NCBI GenBank assembly: GCA_015490895.1
Contig: WFWY01000038.1
Coordinates: forward strand, 1 to 37,329
Length of the DNA stretch: 37,329 nt
From: Thiotrichaceae bacterium
GTDB lineage: Bacteria > Pseudomonadota > Gammaproteobacteria > Thiotrichales > Thiotrichaceae
Direction: 5' to 3'
The notes below the pieces were generated by a model. It worked only from the letters and a program-made list of their open reading frames with translations. It searched no databases and was not told where the DNA came from. The position numbers were made by a program, and so were the translations under genes. This document shows, in pieces, positions 8,157-16,788 of the stretch. Within the stretch, counting starts at the first letter, position 1. The number at the start of each line of letters is the position of its first letter.

Positions 8157-9413
8157 ATGTTTAAACCACTCGAATTATTCGTTGGGTTACGCTATACACG
8201 TTCCCGGCGAGATAATCATTCTATTTCTTTTATTTCACTGGCTTCTATGCTGGGTATCACTCTGGGCGTTCTGGTTCTGATTACTGTCTTGTCGGTAATG
8301 AACGGGTTTCAGAAAGAACTCAGGAGCAGAATACTGGGCATGGTTGCACATGTCACGGTTTCCGGGACAGATGGTGTACTGACAGACTGGCAATCCACGA
8401 TGAGTCGTTTGACGAATCAAGCCGAGATTCTCGGAGTTGCTCCCTATATTGAAAAACAGGTCATGGTGACCAGTGAATACGGTACCCCGCAGGGGGTTCT
8501 GATGACAGGTGTGGTACCGGAATATCAAGGTGCCGTCAGTGATGTCAACTTGCCCGCACATCGGCTAATGGGGGACTTGCTGGAGCTGCAATCCCGTCAG
8601 TATGGCATTGTCCTTGGCGTTGAACTGGCAGCAAACCTGAATGTGACGCTGGGTGACAAGGTCACAGTGATATCACCCAAAGCCAGAGTCACCCCCGCAG
8701 GTGTTATCCCGCGAATGAAGCGCTTTACCGTTGTGGGTATTTTTCGTATGCGTATGCCGGATTACGATGCATCATCCGCTTTTATACATCTGGATGATGC
8801 AAAACGGCTGTTTAGTATGCGTGAAGGTATTAGCGGCGTGCGACTGAAACTGCGGGATCTGTTTAGCGCCGACAGGGTAACGCACACACTACAACAGCAA
8901 CTTGGCAGCCAGTATGCAGTGAAAAGCTGGTCGGAAGATAATGCCAGCCTGTTCCATGCGTTTAAAATGGAAAAAATAATGATGTTTATTGTGCTGGGTC
9001 TGATAGTCTTTGTGGCGCTGTTTAACCTGGTAGCGTCGCTGGTGATGATGGTAAAGGATAAAACTGCTGATATCGCCATTTTGCGTACTCTGGGCATGAG
9101 CCCGGCCAGTATTTCAAAGACCTTTATGATTCAGGGCAGTATTATTGGTGTGTTTGGTACCTTGCTGGGAGTGATACTGGGTGTATTACTGGCAACCCAT
9201 GTGGAAAATATTGTTCCTGCGATTGAAACTCTGCTGGGCAGGAAAATGTTTTCAGCAGAGGTGTTTTATATCAGTGAGATCCCCTCTGATATGCGTCTTC
9301 CCGAAGTTGTTGTGATTGCAGCGGTATCGCTGGTATCGTCGGTGATTGCAACGATCTACCCAGCACGTCGCGCCGCTGCCATAGAACCTGCCGAGTCCCT
9401 GCGTTATGAGTGA
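8157..9413 (+). CDS. lolC: Lipoprotein-releasing ABC transporter permease, LolC-like
   Basis: LolC and LolE form the inner-membrane part of the LolCDE complex, which extracts mature lipoproteins and passes them to LolA. This 418-residue protein has the expected layout: an N-terminal membrane helix ([20 protein letters not shown], about 29-48), a large periplasmic domain, and three C-terminal helices (from about 275) with the FtsX-like phrase [12 protein letters not shown]. The segment TPAGVIPRMKRF before VVGIF resembles the LolC Hook region, so I tentatively call it LolC. It overlaps the next gene region closely: its TGA (9411-9413) is 8 nt before the ATG of lolE. Both permeases begin MFKPLE and are alike throughout. 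Confidence 0.85.
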   Translation: MFKPLELFVGLRYTRSRRDNHSISFISLASMLGITLGVLVLITVLSVMNGFQKELRSRILGMVAHVTVSGTDGVLTDWQSTMSRLTNQAEILGVAPYIEKQVMVTSEYGTPQGVLMTGVVPEYQGAVSDVNLPAHRLMGDLLELQSRQYGIVLGVELAANLNVTLGDKVTVISPKARVTPAGVIPRMKRFTVVGIFRMRMPDYDASSAFIHLDDAKRLFSMREGISGVRLKLRDLFSADRVTHTLQQQLGSQYAVKSWSEDNASLFHAFKMEKIMMFIVLGLIVFVALFNLVASLVMMVKDKTADIAILRTLGMSPASISKTFMIQGSIIGVFGTLLGVILGVLLATHVENIVPAIETLLGRKMFSAEVFYISEIPSDMRLPEVVVIAAVSLVSSVIATIYPARRAAAIEPAESLRYE

Positions 9414-9421
9414 TCCTGCTG

Positions 9422-10663
9422 ATGTTTAAACCTCTGGAAGCGTTTCTGGGATTGCGTTATACACGGTCGCGCAAGGGAACTTATGTTTCGTTTATTGCCC
9501 TGGCATCCATGATAGGTCTGGCCATTTCTGTGCTGGTACTGATCACGGTACTGTCCATAATGAACGGGTTTGAACAGGCTTTGCGGGAGCGCATTCTGGG
9601 TATGTTGTCTCATGTCACGGTATCTACCAATACCGGGGAGCTGGAAGACTGGCAAACAACACGTAATACCTTGTTACAGTTCCCCGGTGTCAAGGGTGTG
9701 GCACCGTATATTCACAAGCAGGTCATGTTGAATGTGGAAGGTGAGGTGCGGGGTGTGAGCTTGCAGGGCGTTATGCCAGAATTACAAAAAACAATCGGCA
9801 CAATAGAAACCCATATGAGCGGAAGCTTTGATGATTTAAAGGCCGGTGAAAATAGCATCATACTGGGGCAAACGCTGGCCAGAGACCTGCAAGTGAAGGT
9901 CGGGGACAGTGTGACCGCGATCAGTTTGCGTTCCCTGTCACTGGATAGTGGAGAAATGCCAACCTTGCAGGAATTTCAGGTCGTTGGCACCTTCAGGCTG
10001 GACATGAAAATTTATGACAGCACCATGGCATTCATCCATCTCAATGATGCGGCAGAAATGCTGGAAATGGATCACCGGGTTTCCGGTGTTCGTCTGCAAC
10101 TGGATGATATGTTTCAGGCACCGGCAATCAGTGACCTGATCTATGAAACATCTTCTCCTGATGTATGGGTTATTGACTGGACACAACAAAACAAAAACTT
10201 TTTCAAGGCCATTAGAACCCAGAAAACCATGTTCTTTTTTATCCTGATTATGCTGGTGGCGGTTGCTGCATTTAACCTGGTCTCTACCATGATTATGGTA
10301 GTAACCGATAAAAACGCGGATATCGCTATTCTTCGTACATTAGGGTTAAGCCCTGGTGGTGTGATGCGTACCTTTATTGTACAGGGGAGCCTGATTGGTA
10401 TTATTGGTACTACTGTGGGCGTGGTGCTGGGCGTTGCGATTGCCCTGAATATTGAAGTCATTGTCCCCTTGATTGAGACACTGCTGGGCGTGCCCCTGGT
10501 ATCGGAAGACGCCTATTTTATAAGTAAAATAAAAGGTGCTCTGGAGTGGGGAGATATTCTGTTAATTGCAGGCAGTGCCCTGTTTCTGTCCCTGATAGCT
10601 ACGTTGTATCCGTCCTGGAAAGCATCGAAAGTACAACCGGCCGAGGCTTTAAGATATGAATAA
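9422..10663 (+). CDS. lolE: Lipoprotein-releasing ABC transporter permease, LolE-like
   Basis: This second permease (413 residues from ATG 9422) shares [35 protein letters not shown] and DIAILRTLG with the upstream gene, so the two are evidently tandem duplicates. The layout is the same: one N-terminal helix, a periplasmic MacB-like domain and three C-terminal helices ending [13 protein letters not shown] at 9410 is in frame but overlaps the lolC stop, so ATG 9422 is preferred. The assignment of E rather than C is by order and by lack of the TP-G-IP hook phrase, and is tentative. The stop overlaps the start of lolD by 8 nt. Confidence 0.82.
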   Translation: MFKPLEAFLGLRYTRSRKGTYVSFIALASMIGLAISVLVLITVLSIMNGFEQALRERILGMLSHVTVSTNTGELEDWQTTRNTLLQFPGVKGVAPYIHKQVMLNVEGEVRGVSLQGVMPELQKTIGTIETHMSGSFDDLKAGENSIILGQTLARDLQVKVGDSVTAISLRSLSLDSGEMPTLQEFQVVGTFRLDMKIYDSTMAFIHLNDAAEMLEMDHRVSGVRLQLDDMFQAPAISDLIYETSSPDVWVIDWTQQNKNFFKAIRTQKTMFFFILIMLVAVAAFNLVSTMIMVVTDKNADIAILRTLGLSPGGVMRTFIVQGSLIGIIGTTVGVVLGVAIALNIEVIVPLIETLLGVPLVSEDAYFISKIKGALEWGDILLIAGSALFLSLIATLYPSWKASKVQPAEALRYE

Positions 10664-11345
10664 TCAGGAAACCGTTGTTATCCGTAGTGAAGGGGTCAAC
10701 AAACGCTTTAAAGAAGGCCCTCTGGATGTGGAGGTCTTGCGTGACGTTAATCTGAGTGTTGCGAAAGGTGAAAAAATAGCCATCCTGGGTGCCTCTGGCA
10801 GTGGTAAAAGCACCTTGCTGCATATTCTGGGAGGGCTTGACTTGCCGACCCGGGGAAAGGTGTATATTAACGACCAGGATATTGCCACCCTGTCTGACCA
10901 GCAGCGTGGCCAGATACGCAATCGTTCCCTGGGGTTTATCTATCAGTTCCATCACCTGCTGCCTGAATTCACGACGCTGGAAAATGTCGCCATGCCTTTA
11001 TTGATCGCAGATTTATCTGTAGAAGCGGCAAGCGAAAAAGCACAGAATATGCTGGTAAAAGTTGGCCTGGATCATCGTCTGCAACACAAACCTGGGCAGT
11101 TATCAGGTGGGGAAAGGCAGCGTGCCGCGATTGCCCGTGCCCTGGTGACACATCCTCAGGCTATTTTGGCGGATGAACCAACAGGTAACCTGGATCAGGC
11201 AACCGCCACCCGGATATTTACCCTGATGCAGGGCTTGAACCGTGAACTGGAAACCGCGTTTATTGTGGTCACTCATGACCTGTCACTGGCAAGGAAAATG
11301 GATACCATTTATCGTCTGGTTGATGGACATTTACAACGTGCCTGA
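10656..11345 (+). CDS. lolD: Lipoprotein-releasing system ATPase LolD
   Basis: LolD is the ATPase that drives lipoprotein extraction by LolCDE. All ABC motifs are present in the 229 residues: Walker [11 protein letters not shown]-loop in [11 protein letters not shown], signature [15 protein letters not shown], Walker [12 protein letters not shown] and the switch histidine in VVTHD. The PEFT phrase after the Q-loop is typical of LolD/MacB-type ATPases. Overlap with lolE by 8 nt shows a tightly coupled operon of two permeases and one ATPase. Confidence 0.93.
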   Translation: MNNQETVVIRSEGVNKRFKEGPLDVEVLRDVNLSVAKGEKIAILGASGSGKSTLLHILGGLDLPTRGKVYINDQDIATLSDQQRGQIRNRSLGFIYQFHHLLPEFTTLENVAMPLLIADLSVEAASEKAQNMLVKVGLDHRLQHKPGQLSGGERQRAAIARALVTHPQAILADEPTGNLDQATATRIFTLMQGLNRELETAFIVVTHDLSLARKMDTIYRLVDGHLQRA

Positions 11346-11371
11346 CTAGAGTACTCCAACCACATTATATG

Positions 11372-11441
11372 GATTCTCTCTATCGATTCTCTATACCCGT
11401 CAATATAGTCAATATAATAAGGTTGGAGAATAAGGTTGGAG
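11372..11441. repeat. Run of three short tandem duplications between lolD and DUF2062
   Basis: GATTCTCT recurs at 11372 and 11385, inside an imperfect 13-nt unit. GTCAATATA is duplicated exactly (11399-11407, 11408-11416). AATAAGGTTGGAG is duplicated exactly (11416-11428, 11429-11441). ACTCCAACC at 11353-11361 can pair with either GGTTGGAG copy. The space lies between convergent genes. Confidence 0.8.
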
Positions 11442-11446
11442 TCCTG

Positions 11447-11989
11447 TTAGTGAGGTTCTTTTTTGGGCGATGCTTTGGCATGTGCCTTGCGGCGCTCCCA
11501 GCGTTGAACAATATGTAAGCGCCAGAGAATACGCACCAGCACATAACCCAGTGCAGAAGACACACTACCCAGTACCAGACTGCCAAGCAACAAGGGTTGC
11601 CAGATACTGCCGATCATATGATTTAACCACTCCAGGCTGAAAGTGAAATTAATTGCTTCCGGGTGGATACCCATCAGGCTTGCACCCAGGCGATAAGCAA
11701 AATAAAACATGGCTGGCATGGTGATGGGATTACTGATAAAAACCAGAATCACCGCAAGTGGCAAATTGGCGCAAAATACAATGGCCAGAAAACCGGCGAC
11801 AATCGTCTGAAAGGGAATAGGTAACCAGGTACAGAATAGCCCGATAGCGAAGGCCTTGGCGACAGAGCGGCGGTTTAGGTGCCACAGGCTGGGGCGGTGC
11901 AGGTGTTCGCCAAGAATACCGATAGGCCCGCAGCGCTTGTGCAGCTGCTTGGCGTTAGGAATGTGGCGCTTAATAAATTTTCTGGGCAT
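11447..11989 (-). CDS. DUF2062 membrane protein
   Basis: The protein has 180 residues and matches DUF2062 by its order of features: a basic N-terminus, the phrase SVAKAFAIGLFCTWLPIPFQ, then FCANLPLAVILVFISNP with the conserved ISNPITMPAMFYFAY, and a C-terminal helix before a basic tail. Two or three membrane segments are likely. Function is unknown. In several gammaproteobacteria a DUF2062 gene lies beside comEC, as here, where the two are divergent with 39 nt between their starts. No clear ribosome site precedes the ATG. Confidence 0.8.
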   Translation of the reverse strand: MPRKFIKRHIPNAKQLHKRCGPIGILGEHLHRPSLWHLNRRSVAKAFAIGLFCTWLPIPFQTIVAGFLAIVFCANLPLAVILVFISNPITMPAMFYFAYRLGASLMGIHPEAINFTFSLEWLNHMIGSIWQPLLLGSLVLGSVSSALGYVLVRILWRLHIVQRWERRKAHAKASPKKEPH

Positions 11990-12028
11990 AAATCAATAAT
12001 AGTACGTCAAAACGGTACGGTTAAAAAA

Positions 12029-14329
12029 ATGCGCTTGTTATCCATTGGATTTTTGTCAGGAATTCTTGTCGTTCAGCAGTTCGCAAATATCCCGCTTGTT
12101 TCATGGAACATTGATTGGCTGTTGTATACCTCCCTGTTTGCCCTTTTTCTGCCCCTGTGGTTATCGGTGTTGCGGAAATATAGACTGGCTATCGGTTTTC
12201 TGTCAGGTTTCAGCTATGCCCTTTGGGCAGGCACTTCAGCGCTGGAAACGCGACTTGACCCGGCACTGGAAGGTGAAAACCTCATTGTCAGTGGAGAAGT
12301 TGCAAGTATACCCCAACAAAGAGAGAATGGGTGGAAATTCAGACTAAACATCCAGCGTATTTACAGACCCGATCAGCCGTCTGGCGCATTGGGTGTGAAA
12401 GGGGTATTACGCCTTGGCTGGTATCGTACACAGCAGCAGCCACAGGCAGGAGAACAGTGGCAATTGCTAGTCCGTTTGAAACGCCCTTCCGGCTTTATGA
12501 ATCCAGGAGGGTTTGATTATGAAAAATGGTTATTTCATGAGCGTATTGTTGCGACAGGCTATGTTCGTGACTCCCCTGTTAACCAACGTCTCGCTGTAGC
12601 ACCCTGGTTCTCCGTCAATGCCTTTCGGGAGAAATTACTGTACGCACTTAATGCCCGTATCCGGCAGCCGGAAAATGCAGCGATAGTGAGTGCTCTGGCA
12701 GTTGCTGAACGCTCAGCTATCAGTGATCAGCAATGGAGTGTTTTCAGAAATACCGGAACCAACCATCTGATCGCTATTTCAGGCTTGCATATTGGTATGG
12801 TAGCCGGTTTTGGGTTCTTGCCGGTCTTGCTGCTTGGTTGGCTATTTCCAGGGATATACCAGAAAATACCGGTACGTATCGCGGCGGGATTACTGGGGGC
12901 GGGGTTTGCCATTCTCTATGCGGTACTGGCTGGCTTTACTTTGCCAACCCAACGAGCCCTGATTATGGTGCTGGTTGTACTTGGCGGGCTTTTGCTACGT
13001 CAGCAATATGCGCCTTCCCGTGTATTGGCAGTTGCCTTGTTGGCAGTTCTGTTATTTGATCCGCTGGCTGTTTTGTCACAGGGCTTCTGGCTGTCCTTTA
13101 CAGCCGTCGCGCTGATTCTTTTTACTGTCGCCCGGCGTCTTAAACGACGGCGATTTGAGGTAGTGACCCTTCAGTGGGTGCTGTCCCTTGGTATGTTGCC
13201 ACTTACCCTGGCTCTGTTTGGTACGGGCTCCCTGTCTTCACCGCTTGCCAATCTGCTGGCGATTCCCTGGGTCACGCTGGTTGTTGTACCATTGACGCTG
13301 CTGGGTTTGTTATCACTCCCTTTGGCAGGGTTGTCCACGGTACTGCTAAATCTGGCTGCAAGCAGTGTGGGCGTGCTCATGACACTGCTCAATACCTTGT
13401 CGTCACCTAAGGCCATGTTGAGTCTGCCCGAGGTGCCAGGGCTGCTATTGCTTATCGCCTTTGCAGGCTTTCTCTGGTTCTGGCTACCGCAGCGCTTTCC
13501 TGCTCGATGGTTAGGGCTGGTACTGATTCTTCCACTACTAACGTATCAACCCGAATCACCGCAACAGGGGAGTTTTCGCTTTCATCTACTGGATATTGGG
13601 CAGGGGCTGGCTTCCGTGGTACAGACCCGGCATCATGTTCTTGTCTATGATGCCGGGCCACGTGCCCATGCCCGTTTCGATACCGGAAAGCTAGTCGTAC
13701 TTCCCTTCTTGCGGTCACAGAATATTCACCAGCTGGACACCTTGCTAATCTCTCATGAGGATATGGATCATCGCGGTGGTGCTGCTACCGTGCTGGAACA
13801 GTTACCAGTGAATACTATCCTGAGTAGCGATACCCGGATATTTCCGGCGGTGACGGAATGCAGGCAGGGGATGCACTGGGTCTGGGATCAGGTGCAATTT
13901 GAAATACTGGGGCCGCCAGAGGGTTGGTTGGGCAATGACAATAACCGTTCCTGTGTGTTGCGTGTCAGTAATTCACAGCATAGTTTATTGCTTACTGGAG
14001 ATATCCAGAAAGCCGCAGAAAATCAGCTATTACGATCCGGCACCAGGCTGGCAGCCGAGGTGATGCTTATTCCTCATCATGGCAGTAAAAGCTCGTCACA
14101 GCCCCGTTTTCTGGAGGCAGTAGCCCCCACATTGGCGCTGGTTTCTGCGGGTTATCGTAACCCCTTTCGTCAGCCACATGCTGATATTTTGCAGCGTTAT
14201 AAAGAAACAGGGATTCCGGTTCTGTCAACGATTGAAAGCGGGGCAATCAGTGTGTATTTCCCTGCGGATAAACGCCCTTACCAGTTGCGTGAATACCGTC
14301 ATGAGCAACGGCGTTACTGGCACAGGTGA
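12029..14329 (+). CDS. comEC: ComEC/Rec2 DNA internalisation channel protein
   Basis: ComEC transports single-stranded DNA across the inner membrane during natural transformation. From ATG 12029 it has 766 residues, the usual length. It begins with two or three hydrophobic segments and an OB-like DUF4131 region (about 75-200). The Competence domain follows with AISGLHIGMVAG and many membrane helices. The C-terminus is a metallo-beta-lactamase domain with LDIGQG, YDAGPR, SHEDMDHRGG, LLTGDI and PHHGSKSS. An open frame runs upstream to 11879 but overlaps DUF2062 and lacks the hydrophobic start, so 12029 is preferred despite a weak ribosome site. All key motifs are intact, so competence is plausible if pili and ComEA are encoded elsewhere. 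Confidence 0.92.
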   Translation: MRLLSIGFLSGILVVQQFANIPLVSWNIDWLLYTSLFALFLPLWLSVLRKYRLAIGFLSGFSYALWAGTSALETRLDPALEGENLIVSGEVASIPQQRENGWKFRLNIQRIYRPDQPSGALGVKGVLRLGWYRTQQQPQAGEQWQLLVRLKRPSGFMNPGGFDYEKWLFHERIVATGYVRDSPVNQRLAVAPWFSVNAFREKLLYALNARIRQPENAAIVSALAVAERSAISDQQWSVFRNTGTNHLIAISGLHIGMVAGFGFLPVLLLGWLFPGIYQKIPVRIAAGLLGAGFAILYAVLAGFTLPTQRALIMVLVVLGGLLLRQQYAPSRVLAVALLAVLLFDPLAVLSQGFWLSFTAVALILFTVARRLKRRRFEVVTLQWVLSLGMLPLTLALFGTGSLSSPLANLLAIPWVTLVVVPLTLLGLLSLPLAGLSTVLLNLAASSVGVLMTLLNTLSSPKAMLSLPEVPGLLLLIAFAGFLWFWLPQRFPARWLGLVLILPLLTYQPESPQQGSFRFHLLDIGQGLASVVQTRHHVLVYDAGPRAHARFDTGKLVVLPFLRSQNIHQLDTLLISHEDMDHRGGAATVLEQLPVNTILSSDTRIFPAVTECRQGMHWVWDQVQFEILGPPEGWLGNDNNRSCVLRVSNSQHSLLLTGDIQKAAENQLLRSGTRLAAEVMLIPHHGSKSSSQPRFLEAVAPTLALVSAGYRNPFRQPHADILQRYKETGIPVLSTIESGAISVYFPADKRPYQLREYRHEQRRYWHR

Positions 14330-14370
14330 ATGAATAGCTCTGCTATGGGATAAGGAGTTGTGTTTGGGTG

Positions 14371-15771
14371 TCAATAGGCGTTTTTATCCGTAAAGCCGCG
14401 TACAACAGTATAAAGGATGATTTTGATGTCTAGCCAGAGACTCCATTCACGCATATATTCCAGGTCAAATTCCAGCCGTTTACGCATCTTATACAGGTTG
14501 TCCGTTTCTCCTCGCCAGCCATTAATCTGGGCCCAGCCGGTAATGCCGGGCTTTACCATATGCCGTAGCATATAGCCAGGTATCAGTTCACGGTATTCTT
14601 CGTTGTGAATAACGGCATGAGGCCGGGGGCCAACAATAGACATATTGCCGATCAGTACATTCAGAAACTGGGGGAGCTCATCCAGAGAAGTTTTGCGTAA
14701 AAAGGCACCGAAGCGAGTAACACGGTGGTCATTTTTGGTAGCCTGCCTGATGCGGCCATCATTTTCACAAACGGTCATGGTGCGAAACTTCCATACCTTA
14801 ATGGCTTCACCTTTAAGGCCATAGCGGTGTTGTTTGAAAAATACCGGCCCTCTGGATGTCAGTTTAACACCCAGGGCGATAAGCAGCATGAGGGGTGAAA
14901 TGAGCGCCAGAATTACCGTACCGAAAATAATATCTTCAGCACGCTTGATAAGTGCATTGTGTTCGGAAAACGGAGAGTCATAAACAGCCAGAATAGGGGT
15001 GTTGACGATTTCCAGATACTTGCTCTTTAACAGGTTTGAAGTGAAATAGTCGGGCAATATACGGATAGGTGTTGCGGTATCCGTCAGACGTACCAGCAGA
15101 TTGGCGATACGTTTTTTGGACTCGATAGGCAGCGCCAGATAGATCTGATCCCATTTTCCGCTGCGGGCAGCATTGGTTAATTCATTGTAATTGCCCAGAA
15201 TTGGATAATGTTGCTTGATCTTTTCTACGGTGGCATTGTTTATTAGTTTACTGTTCTTGTCGCAGTAAAAACCGGCAACCTGATAACCATAATCCGGGTT
15301 GGCTTCCAGCTCCTGTGCGAATCGAAGGCCATTATCCGTCATACCGGCTATCACAATCGTTTTATTATTCAGGCCGAGAATTTTCAAATAGGAGAAGATG
15401 CGGCGTAGACTATAGCGTGCCGCCAGCAGTAATAGTGGGGTTAAAAATAGCCAGGAGGTGAGTGTGACCCGCGAAAAATGCTCGCTGGTTTTAGTTATAA
15501 AACCGAAGAAAATGAGTATGAAAAAGGCCGCCAGCCAGGTTGAAACAATATGCAAGGTTTCTTCGCGGAAGGGACGCGCCGTCCAGGAGGAATAAACATC
15601 TGTAAAGCGGGCTGCCAGACTAAACAGGATAATACTTGCCAGGCCTGCAATGATATAGCCTTCGACATAGTAAATATCGGTATAGAGAAAAGTGACAAAT
15701 AACGAAAACAGGATAACCGTACTATCTACAGTCCTGTAGATAAGTTCCGAACTAATTTGTTTGTCTTGCAC
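14371..15771 (-). CDS. Undecaprenyl-phosphate sugar phosphotransferase (polyprenyl glycosylphosphotransferase, WcaJ/WbaP type)
   Basis: This enzyme moves a sugar-1-phosphate to undecaprenyl phosphate, the first step of exopolysaccharide assembly. The 466 residues show four N-terminal membrane helices (to about 125), a Rossmann-like central domain (IVIAGMTDNG, about 140), a further membrane segment (about 282-303) and the catalytic bacterial-transferase domain with KQHRYG, VWKFRTM, RKTSLDELPQFLNVL, GNMSIVGPRPHAV and KPGITGWAQINGWRGET. All the usual catalytic phrases are intact. The start is GTG, preceded by GGAG with 8 nt spacing. The glucose-type phrase EYRELIPGYMLRH suggests glucose-1-phosphate, but the sugar is not proven. 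It is the last gene of the polysaccharide locus, separated from it by a gap with two dyads. Confidence 0.93.
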   Translation of the reverse strand: MQDKQISSELIYRTVDSTVILFSLFVTFLYTDIYYVEGYIIAGLASIILFSLAARFTDVYSSWTARPFREETLHIVSTWLAAFFILIFFGFITKTSEHFSRVTLTSWLFLTPLLLLAARYSLRRIFSYLKILGLNNKTIVIAGMTDNGLRFAQELEANPDYGYQVAGFYCDKNSKLINNATVEKIKQHYPILGNYNELTNAARSGKWDQIYLALPIESKKRIANLLVRLTDTATPIRILPDYFTSNLLKSKYLEIVNTPILAVYDSPFSEHNALIKRAEDIIFGTVILALISPLMLLIALGVKLTSRGPVFFKQHRYGLKGEAIKVWKFRTMTVCENDGRIRQATKNDHRVTRFGAFLRKTSLDELPQFLNVLIGNMSIVGPRPHAVIHNEEYRELIPGYMLRHMVKPGITGWAQINGWRGETDNLYKMRKRLEFDLEYMREWSLWLDIKIILYTVVRGFTDKNAY

Positions 15772-15828
15772 GATGCTGCTCCGGTGTTAATGGGCGGTGT
15801 TTTCCTTATCACCACATTATCCTGACCA

Positions 15829-15841
15829 CTGTACTGTACAG
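15829..15841. promoter_or_regulatory. CTGTAC-T-GTACAG dyad upstream of the priming transferase
   Basis: The 13-nt sequence is a perfect dyad with one central base. It lies 58 nt upstream of the GTG at 15771. CTGT and ACAG are 5 nt apart, so it is not an E. coli-type LexA box, which needs 8. It may be an operator, but no protein can be assigned. Confidence 0.4.
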
Positions 15842-15867
15842 GATTATTAATTATTCGCTTCGCTTTT

Positions 15868-15926
15868 CGTATGAAATATACAACAATTCTTACAAGCGGT
15901 AAATAAAACGTTGTATATTTCATACG
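15868..15926. repeat. Perfect 17-bp inverted repeat with 25-nt spacer
   Basis: CGTATGAAATATACAAC (15868-15884) is the exact reverse complement of 15910-15926. It sits 32 nt after the GT2 stop and about 100 nt before the priming transferase start. In the minus (gene) direction the sequence after it is A-rich, not T-rich, so it is not a standard intrinsic terminator. It may be a paired operator or an RNA hairpin. Confidence 0.8.
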
Positions 15927-15957
15927 GATAGAAGAAAGAAGTTGTGTGGCAGGTCGT

Positions 15958-16788
15958 CTATCGGCTGGTGTGATCTGTCTCCCAGGTATAATTGTCCAGG
16001 TGGTTGAATTGATAGCGGGCTCGCAAGCGGATAATCAGGGCAATGAAAATATAAATCAGGGTCGGCAAGCAGGCTTTGCTAAAGAGCCTGGCTTTCAGGG
16101 AACCAGAGTAGTCTGCCTGCTTGGGCCGGGCGCAGAGCTGCAAGGCATCCAGTTGCATATTGCCAAGACGTGCCCTGGTTTTTATCTTGATCAGTGAATA
16201 GAGTGTCTTCGGCGCCTGGATGGTGATAGCTGTTCCTTCTATATTGCCTCGCTCATGGCGGTCAAAACAGCAACGTACAAAACCGTCATCATTAATAACA
16301 GCTGGAAAACGGTCGAACCGTTGTCTGCCAGCTTCGCTCATGATAAAGCTACAGGTGCCGATTACCCCCTCCCGGATATAGGGCAATTCCAGCCAGATGC
16401 GATAATACTGTTTGACGAACCAGGAGGAGCCTGTAGTATTGATTTGTGGCATGGGGGCTGCCAGTAACCTGTCTGGATGTGTATCCATATAGTGTGTGAT
16501 GGTCTGTACCGTGGCGGGCGAGATAACGGTGTCTGCATCCAGATAAAATACCGGAAAGGAAGAAACATGCTTTTCCGCTTCATTGAGTGCATGGGTTTTG
16601 GATGGTTTGCGGATATCCAGGCAAATAACCTGTGGATAATACCGCTGTACCAGCTCGACGGTGTTATCAGTGCAGCCATTACAGGCAACGATAACGGTTT
16701 CTACCGGGGCTGTCTGCTGCATAATACTGTCCAGACAGCGACGGATGATACGCGCCTCATTATGGGCAGGAACAATTACACTGGCCAT
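15958..16788 (-). CDS. GT2 family glycosyltransferase
   Basis: The protein has 276 residues with the GT-A fold of family 2. It starts MASVIVPAHNEARIIRRCLDS, carries VIVACNGCTDNT and the metal-binding FYLDADTVIS (Asp84, Asp86), and has VINDDGFVRCCF as the likely acceptor-side acidic motif. A hydrophobic C-terminal segment (TLIYIFIALIIRL) may tether it to the membrane. GGAG stands 7 nt before the ATG, and the start overlaps the preceding glycosyltransferase by 13 nt. The role is sugar transfer onto the lipid-linked repeat unit; donor and linkage cannot be read from sequence. Confidence 0.9.
   Translation of the reverse strand: MASVIVPAHNEARIIRRCLDSIMQQTAPVETVIVACNGCTDNTVELVQRYYPQVICLDIRKPSKTHALNEAEKHVSSFPVFYLDADTVISPATVQTITHYMDTHPDRLLAAPMPQINTTGSSWFVKQYYRIWLELPYIREGVIGTCSFIMSEAGRQRFDRFPAVINDDGFVRCCFDRHERGNIEGTAITIQAPKTLYSLIKIKTRARLGNMQLDALQLCARPKQADYSGSLKARLFSKACLPTLIYIFIALIIRLRARYQFNHLDNYTWETDHTSR

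Noticed and set aside
15829-15841. LexA box
   Set aside because: CTGT and ACAG are 5 nt apart; the E. coli-type box needs 8.
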